Positions 59,121 to 64,000 of a stretch of DNA of 64,000 nt are shown piece after piece; within the stretch, counting starts at the first letter, position 1; every line of letters begins with the position of its first letter. Location: IMG/VR virus record IMGVR_UViG_3300028844_003294, positions 1-64,000 of that record; one strand, 5' to 3'. Under the pieces are notes generated by a model that saw only the letters and a list, made by a program, of their open reading frames with translations, was not told the DNA's origin and did not search any database. The position numbers were made by a program, and so were the translations under genes. This DNA comes from a virus.

Positions 59121-62100
59121 ATGATTGAATTTCAAATAGACGGACAAAATTATCGCTTTCCAGATTGGGTAACAGAGACCACTGGCTTGCAAATGAGAGA
59201 TTTGCTTAAAGAATTAGCAAAGAGAGCCGGCGCCTCCGATTCACACTTAACTAGATTGATAAAAGCACATGAAGAAGCAGTTGAAGAATTAAAAGATCAA
59301 AGTAAAGACGGTAAGAAAACTGATGATGACCAAAAGAAACGTGACGAAAAATTAGTAAGAAAAATTGACGACATGGTTGACGGACTCGACGATGTTAGAG
59401 CCGCAACAGAAAAAATAGAACTAGAAGTACCTAAATCTTTCAGAGATAAATTAGCAGACAGTTTAGAAGCAGACGGAGAAGTAATTCTCGGCTCTCTTGG
59501 CGGCGTAGCAGAAAAACTTGTTAAAGTAGGCGGAGTAATGGGCGGTGCCTTATTGGGTGGCGCAGGTTATGTCGGTAGCAAACTAATGGAAGCCGGTGAT
59601 ACTGTAAACGGTTTAGTTAAAAACGGTATAGGTTTTAATCAAACGTTTGCCAGTGTAGGTGGAACAGCCACAACTGCTACAGCACAACTGGGTGCATTAG
59701 GCTTAGGTTTTTCCGAAGCCGCTGAGTTGATGAAAAGAAATTCTAATGTAATTGCTACTCAAGGATTTAAACGTTTCGATGCAACAATGAAATTTGCCGC
59801 TGATACTTCAGAAGAACTAGGTATGAGTTTTTCAGACAGCATAGAAACATTTGCTGAAGCATTATCAACACGTCAACGTTTCTTAGATCTAGGTGGGGTA
59901 AATCAAACTAGATTAAACTCTCAAATTGCAAAAACAACCAAAATACAAACGGTATATGCTACAGCACTTGGTGAAAGTGTAGATAAGATACAGCAGTTTG
60001 TTGATGATTTATTATATAATAACGGCACACTAACAGCATCTATACTGAGATTTAGTAACACAGTAAGAAGTGATTTAGTTGCTGGCCTAGAAGTATTTGC
60101 TGGTGGCCTTAGAGCAATGGGCGGTAAGTCCGGTGAAAATATTGCAGATGCATTCGTCGAAGCAGGTGCCAAGGGTGCTATAGGTTTAAGTGATGCGGCT
60201 ATAGGACTAGTAACAGCATTACCTAATCTTGCTGGTCCAATGAACGAATTTATTAGTGGTGTCCAAAATGGTACATTAAGCCAAGATCAAGCCAACGATA
60301 TGGTACAAGGCCTGACAAGTAATTTAGGTAATTTAAGTAGTACAGAAAAAGAAAGAATTAGATTACTTGCTAGGGCAGGTGATGAGTCTGCACAAATGTT
60401 ATCACAATCGATTGCACAGTTTGAACAATCTGAAAAGAAATTAGAAGAAATAAACAAACAATTAGGTGTTCCATTAAACATGGACCTTGTGCAAAAGGGC
60501 AGAAACGAATTTGCAAAAGTTTTAGCACAGGCAGGTGGAATGGTAGAAAGCACATTCTTTACTTTGTTTGCTGAGCCGGAAGTAACAAAAGCACTAATGG
60601 ATGGCGTTAAAGAAATAATGGGTGTGTTTGGAATTGCCACAGATGATATGTCTGGGTTAAGAGACAATGCAAAAGCATTTGCAGAGAACTTAGCCAAAAA
60701 AGCAATACCAATTATAAAATCAGTTGCCGCAAGTTTAAAAGAATTTGCAGAATATTTAAGAGATACATTTCAAGAAGGTGGTATCAGCGGTGTAATTGGC
60801 GACTTAATGAGTAAAGCCGCAGGTGCAGTAGTTAAAGCATTATTCAAAGGTTTACTAATCTTTGGTACTATGTTGTTTGCGGCAAGTGCCGCCAAAGTTG
60901 CATTTATGACATACGTTATGCCATCAGTAAAAGACTTTGCAGTTAAAATGTTCCAAGGGTCTGCCGGTGCAGGCAAGTTTCTTTTTGATAAAGCAAAAGG
61001 CTGGATGGGCGGTTTGTTTGATCCAAAAAGTTCAGGCAGGTTGGCCAAATTTGCACAAAGCTCAGCAGGCTTTATCAAAGAAAAAGCATCTGGTTTTGCA
61101 GGCAGTGACACTGGAAAAAACATAGCAGGTAAATTAAGTAAGTTCCAAAAAGACGGTGCTAAGATGACAGAAAATTTAAGTAAATCTGTTACAGGCGGCG
61201 GCAAGAGTGGCGGCTTCTTAAAGAGTATAGCAGATGGTGTATCTAAATTTGGTGGCACTAAAGTAATTAAAGGTGCGGCAAGTTTAGCATTGTTAGGTGC
61301 GGCAATAACACTAGCGGCAATAGGATTAAAAACATTTAATGAAGTAGATTTTACTTCTATTATAAAAGGCACAATAGCAGTAGGTGGCTTAGCCATGTTG
61401 GCACAAACACTAGGCAAAGGCTCAACTGCAATGATAAAAGGTGCGGCGGCAGTTGCAATTTTAGGTGCATCAGTTATTCCATTAGCAGTTGGTCTTAACA
61501 TAATGAAAGATGTTGGCATTGGCACTATTGGTGTATTAGCGGCAGGCTTAATCACATTAGGTGTAGCGGCCGCGGCAATGGGTAGTTTCTTACCACTTAT
61601 ACTAATGGGTGCAGTAGCCATAGGTGCTTTGGGTGTAGCAATTATACCATTTGCATTAGCGGCAAACTTGTTAGGTGGTGCAATGGAATCTATTTCCGCA
61701 GGTTTACAAACAATCGCCGACTTACCAATTTTAGAAGTAGCAGGTTCGTTATTAGTACTGGGTGCAACATTTACTATGATGTTACCATTTATTCCTGGCT
61801 TATTGCTTACTGGCGTAGCATTAGGACTTATGGGTATTGCTTTAGTACCATTTGCCATAGGTGCGGCATTGGCCGCAAAAGCATCTCAAGGATTACCAGA
61901 ATTGTTTGAAGCATTATCTCAAGTAAATTGGTTAAATCTTTTAATGGCCGCTCCAGCATTATTAAGTTTAGCGGCAGGTATGATGGCATTAAGTGCCGGT
62001 GGTTTAGTAAGTGGGTTACTAGATGGTTTAGGTAAACTGTTTGGCAGTGAATCACCATTTGACAAATTAGCAACACTTTCTCAAAATGCAAAACACATTG

Positions 62101-62777
62101 TTGAAATGTCCAAAGAAATGCGTAATATGAGTTCTACAATGGGACAATTTGAAAGTGCATTAGAGGCCATAGATGCAAATAAAATAAACGACAAGTTTGT
62201 GGTTATTGCAGATGGTATCTATGTAATGGTTAAAGCATTAGAATCATTAGGCATGGGTTCAATGGCAAAACTTGTATTGTTAAAATCAATGGGAGTAATG
62301 CCACAAGCACAAGCACCAGCAAAACAGAAAAGTCCAGCACCGATTGGATTTGGTATGAATAACGAAGAAGATCCATTTGCTGATATGCAAGGTGCAAAAC
62401 AAATTAGGAAAGAAGGTGGCGTAGTTACAATGCGTGACGGCAAGCCAGTTGAACTTTCTCCAGAGCAACAACAAAGAGTACAAGCCGCAAGAAATATTAA
62501 ACAAATAATGTCTGGTTCTGCAAAGATGCCAGACAGACAAAGCCAATCAGTTGATCCTAAAGCAGTTCCTGTAACAGGACAACGTGAACTTATTGGACCA
62601 GAAATACCAAGTGCAACAGGACCAACACAAACTAATGCTGATATGGTAGGTCCTAAAAAACCAGACGCACCACAAGATATGTCACAACATTACTTAGAAC
62701 AAATGGTTGCGTTACAACACGAACAAATTAAACTTCTCAAGAAACAAGTTAAAGCAACTGGTGAAATAGACATCTAA
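59121..62777 (+). CDS. Tail tape measure protein
   Basis: A 1,218 aa protein. An N-terminal charged, helical part (EEAVEELKDQSKDGKKTDDD, KIDDMVDGLDDVRAATEKIE) leads into a long helical, alanine/glycine-rich body, and residues about 715-925 form a series of hydrophobic segments (LALLGAAITLAAIGLKTF, LIL MGAVAIGALGVAIIP in the middle) typical of tape measure proteins that insert in the host membrane. The C-terminus is amphipathic (QHEQIKLLKKQVKATGEIDI). T4 gp29 is 590 aa, so a longer tail or a multi-part protein is expected. The Shine-Dalgarno (AAAGGA) is 14 nt from the ATG, unusually far. It diverges from gp26 and precedes the portal gene. Confidence 0.8.
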   Translation: MIEFQIDGQNYRFPDWVTETTGLQMRDLLKELAKRAGASDSHLTRLIKAHEEAVEELKDQSKDGKKTDDDQKKRDEKLVRKIDDMVDGLDDVRAATEKIELEVPKSFRDKLADSLEADGEVILGSLGGVAEKLVKVGGVMGGALLGGAGYVGSKLMEAGDTVNGLVKNGIGFNQTFASVGGTATTATAQLGALGLGFSEAAELMKRNSNVIATQGFKRFDATMKFAADTSEELGMSFSDSIETFAEALSTRQRFLDLGGVNQTRLNSQIAKTTKIQTVYATALGESVDKIQQFVDDLLYNNGTLTASILRFSNTVRSDLVAGLEVFAGGLRAMGGKSGENIADAFVEAGAKGAIGLSDAAIGLVTALPNLAGPMNEFISGVQNGTLSQDQANDMVQGLTSNLGNLSSTEKERIRLLARAGDESAQMLSQSIAQFEQSEKKLEEINKQLGVPLNMDLVQKGRNEFAKVLAQAGGMVESTFFTLFAEPEVTKALMDGVKEIMGVFGIATDDMSGLRDNAKAFAENLAKKAIPIIKSVAASLKEFAEYLRDTFQEGGISGVIGDLMSKAAGAVVKALFKGLLIFGTMLFAASAAKVAFMTYVMPSVKDFAVKMFQGSAGAGKFLFDKAKGWMGGLFDPKSSGRLAKFAQSSAGFIKEKASGFAGSDTGKNIAGKLSKFQKDGAKMTENLSKSVTGGGKSGGFLKSIADGVSKFGGTKVIKGAASLALLGAAITLAAIGLKTFNEVDFTSIIKGTIAVGGLAMLAQTLGKGSTAMIKGAAAVAILGASVIPLAVGLNIMKDVGIGTIGVLAAGLITLGVAAAAMGSFLPLILMGAVAIGALGVAIIPFALAANLLGGAMESISAGLQTIADLPILEVAGSLLVLGATFTMMLPFIPGLLLTGVALGLMGIALVPFAIGAALAAKASQGLPELFEALSQVNWLNLLMAAPALLSLAAGMMALSAGGLVSGLLDGLGKLFGSESPFDKLATLSQNAKHIVEMSKEMRNMSSTMGQFESALEAIDANKINDKFVVIADGIYVMVKALESLGMGSMAKLVLLKSMGVMPQAQAPAKQKSPAPIGFGMNNEEDPFADMQGAKQIRKEGGVVTMRDGKPVELSPEQQQRVQAARNIKQIMSGSAKMPDRQSQSVDPKAVPVTGQRELIGPEIPSATGPTQTNADMVGPKKPDAPQDMSQHYLEQMVALQHEQIKLLKKQVKATGEIDI

Positions 62778-62807
62778 TCAAAAAAAATTCCATATTTTCC
62801 AAAAAGT

Positions 62808-62815
62808 GATAAATA
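62808..62815 (+). promoter_or_regulatory. T4-type late promoter (GATAAATA)
   Basis: Plus strand GATAAATA, 21 nt before the portal ATG at 62837, with AAGG in the leader. It falls in the 59-base gap after the tape measure gene, which shows no obvious terminator. Confidence 0.8.
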
Positions 62816-62836
62816 TATGCAAGACAAAGGAAACTT

Positions 62837-64000
62837 ATGGCAACTTGGCGAAAATATTTTAACAGTTCAAACAGCGGACTACCTAGCAATGTATCAGACT
62901 CTAGTTCTAGTACAGGACAATTTGGTGCCGCACGTTTTAGCAGTTGGTTACCCGAAGTATATGCAGGAAGTCCTAATAGACTTATGCGTTATATTCAGTA
63001 CGATCAAATGGACAATGATCTAGAGATCAATGCGGCATTAGATATACTAGCAGAATTTTCTACACAAGACGATGAATATACTGAACAACCTTTTGTGCTA
63101 AAATTCAAAGAAGATCCTAGTGAAACTGAGATGAGTATTCTTAGTAAAACATTAGAGCAATGGCATAAACTTAATGACTTTAGACGTAGATCATTTAAAA
63201 TGTTCCGTAGTACTATTAAGTATGGTGATCAATTCTTTATCAGAGACCCAGAAACATATAAACTATTTTGGGTAGATCCTGCTAACGTAGAGAAAGTAGT
63301 TGTAAATGAGAGTGAAGGTAAGAAAATTGAAACTTACTTTATTAAAAACTTAGATGCAAACTTTGAACAGTTAGCCGCAACTAATACTGCACCAATACAT
63401 GCAAGACCATATGGTAGTGGACAAGGTTTAACAGGCATGTACGCACCAGTTGGACCTAGTGTTACTAATTATGGAACACAAACAGGTGATGCAGGAGCCA
63501 CATACGGTACACCAGTAGATGCACAACATGTGGTACATGTTAGTTTAACAGAAGGTATGGATCACAACTGGCCTTTTGGTATCAGCATACTAGAACCAGT
63601 ATTTAAAGTTTTCAAACAAAAAGAATTATTAGAAGACTCTATACTAATATATAGGGTCCACAGAGCACCTGAAAGACGTGTGTTCTTTATTGATGTAGGT
63701 AATATGCCACCACACAAAGCACAACAGTACTTAGAACGTGTTAAGTATGAAGTGCAACAAAAACGTGTACCTAACAAAAACAAAGATGGTGGTAACGTAG
63801 CCGATGCGGCATACAATCCAATGAGCATGTTGGAAGATTACTTCTTTGCTCAAACGGCAGATGGTAGAGGTTCAAAAGTTGACACACTACCAGGTGGTGA
63901 TAACTTAGGTCAAATAGATGACTTAAGATACTTTAACAACAAACTGCTTAGAGGTTTAAGAGTACCAAGTTCATACTTACCAACTGGACCAGACGATGGA
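62837..64000 (+). CDS. 20: Portal vertex protein gp20 (3' end beyond window)
   Basis: The first 388 codons of the portal protein, which forms the dodecameric ring at the head-tail joint through which DNA enters and leaves. T4-like gp20 hallmarks are RFSSWLPEVYAGSPNRLMRY, IYRVHRAPERRVFFIDVGNM, MLEDYFFAQTADGRGSKVDT and LPGGDNLGQIDDLRYFNNKL. The ATG at 62837 has AAGG 6 nt upstream. T4 gp20 has 524 residues, so about a quarter is missing. A competing plus-frame ORF starting at 62817 is a shadow. Confidence 0.95.
   Translation, partial: MATWRKYFNSSNSGLPSNVSDSSSSTGQFGAARFSSWLPEVYAGSPNRLMRYIQYDQMDNDLEINAALDILAEFSTQDDEYTEQPFVLKFKEDPSETEMSILSKTLEQWHKLNDFRRRSFKMFRSTIKYGDQFFIRDPETYKLFWVDPANVEKVVVNESEGKKIETYFIKNLDANFEQLAATNTAPIHARPYGSGQGLTGMYAPVGPSVTNYGTQTGDAGATYGTPVDAQHVVHVSLTEGMDHNWPFGISILEPVFKVFKQKELLEDSILIYRVHRAPERRVFFIDVGNMPPHKAQQYLERVKYEVQQKRVPNKNKDGGNVADAAYNPMSMLEDYFFAQTADGRGSKVDTLPGGDNLGQIDDLRYFNNKLLRGLRVPSSYLPTGPDDG

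Noticed and set aside
60770-61858. 362-codon open frame on the minus strand opposite the tape measure gene
   Set aside because: Composition is a proline/alanine/asparagine-rich mirror of the alanine- and glycine-rich coding strand, with no start signal and no recognisable domain; it is a shadow of the strongly supported tape measure gene.
62817-63023. 68-codon plus-strand frame starting just after the late promoter
   Set aside because: It overlaps the portal gene start in another frame; the portal reading at 62837 has a Shine-Dalgarno and unmistakable gp20 sequence.
1-64000. tRNA genes, CRISPR arrays, insertion sequences and integrase/attachment sites
   Set aside because: No cloverleaf with a conserved T-loop, no regularly spaced repeats, and no transposase or integrase motifs were noticed on reading both strands; a tRNAscan-type search was not possible.

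Overview
The window is an AT-rich stretch of a lytic, T4-like contractile-tailed marine phage genome (the gene set resembles T4-like cyanophages and pelagiphages). The T4 identity rests on recognisable homologues of gp20 (portal, cut by the right edge), gp25, gp6, gp5, gp53, gp26, gp46/gp47 (recombination nuclease) and gp55 (late sigma factor), plus repeated late-promoter octamers of the form GATAAATA, the kind of element gp55 recognises. No photosynthesis genes, tRNAs, integrase or transposase were seen. The host cannot be read from the sequence; a low-GC marine bacterium such as SAR11 is only a guess.

Region 1 (1-17.7 kb, all minus strand) is an accessory 'metabolic' block of tightly overlapping genes: a nucleotide-sugar dehydrogenase fragment, three related 430-450 aa proteins sharing a [ST]EK-x-LKP-like motif, three radical SAM proteins with an extra N-terminal cysteine cluster, a complete S-adenosylmethionine synthetase (metK), an SDR oxidoreductase, an SCP2-like protein, an Smr-like protein, three probable glycosyltransferases and an SGNH-type esterase. 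It looks like a pathway modifying a glycan or other surface molecule, with its own SAM supply.

Region 2 (17.7-43.3 kb, minus) holds fibres and baseplate: two fibre-like proteins, a 205 aa virion protein, a giant 5,544 aa protein, an enlarged gp6 and gp25. Region 3 (43.4-49.5 kb) has three small plus-strand genes behind a sigma70-like promoter, then minus-strand gp5-like spike, hub protein, gp53 and a tail-tube-end protein. Region 4 (49.5-53.7 kb, plus) is gp55, gp47, gp46 and a GIY-YIG protein. Region 5 (53.7-57.9 kb) has a 480-base gene-free segment that looks like a structured RNA, two small 2-oxoglutarate-oxygenase-like genes, and a SWIM zinc-finger gene overlapping a large FG-GAP lipoprotein gene, both behind a sigma70-like promoter. 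Region 6 (57.9-64 kb) has gp26 (minus), the tape measure protein and the portal (plus).

The most novel observations are: (i) a probable programmed -1 ribosomal frameshift at the end of gp26 (slippery A AAT TTT, a downstream bulged hairpin holding the zero-frame stop, and a 79-codon extension without its own start); (ii) the structured RNA candidate at 53,711-54,193; (iii) late promoters exactly 5 nt from start codons lacking a Shine-Dalgarno, predicting leaderless late mRNAs; (iv) the radical SAM/metK/glycosyltransferase block; and (v) a phage-encoded FG-GAP lipoprotein ending like an outer-membrane barrel.
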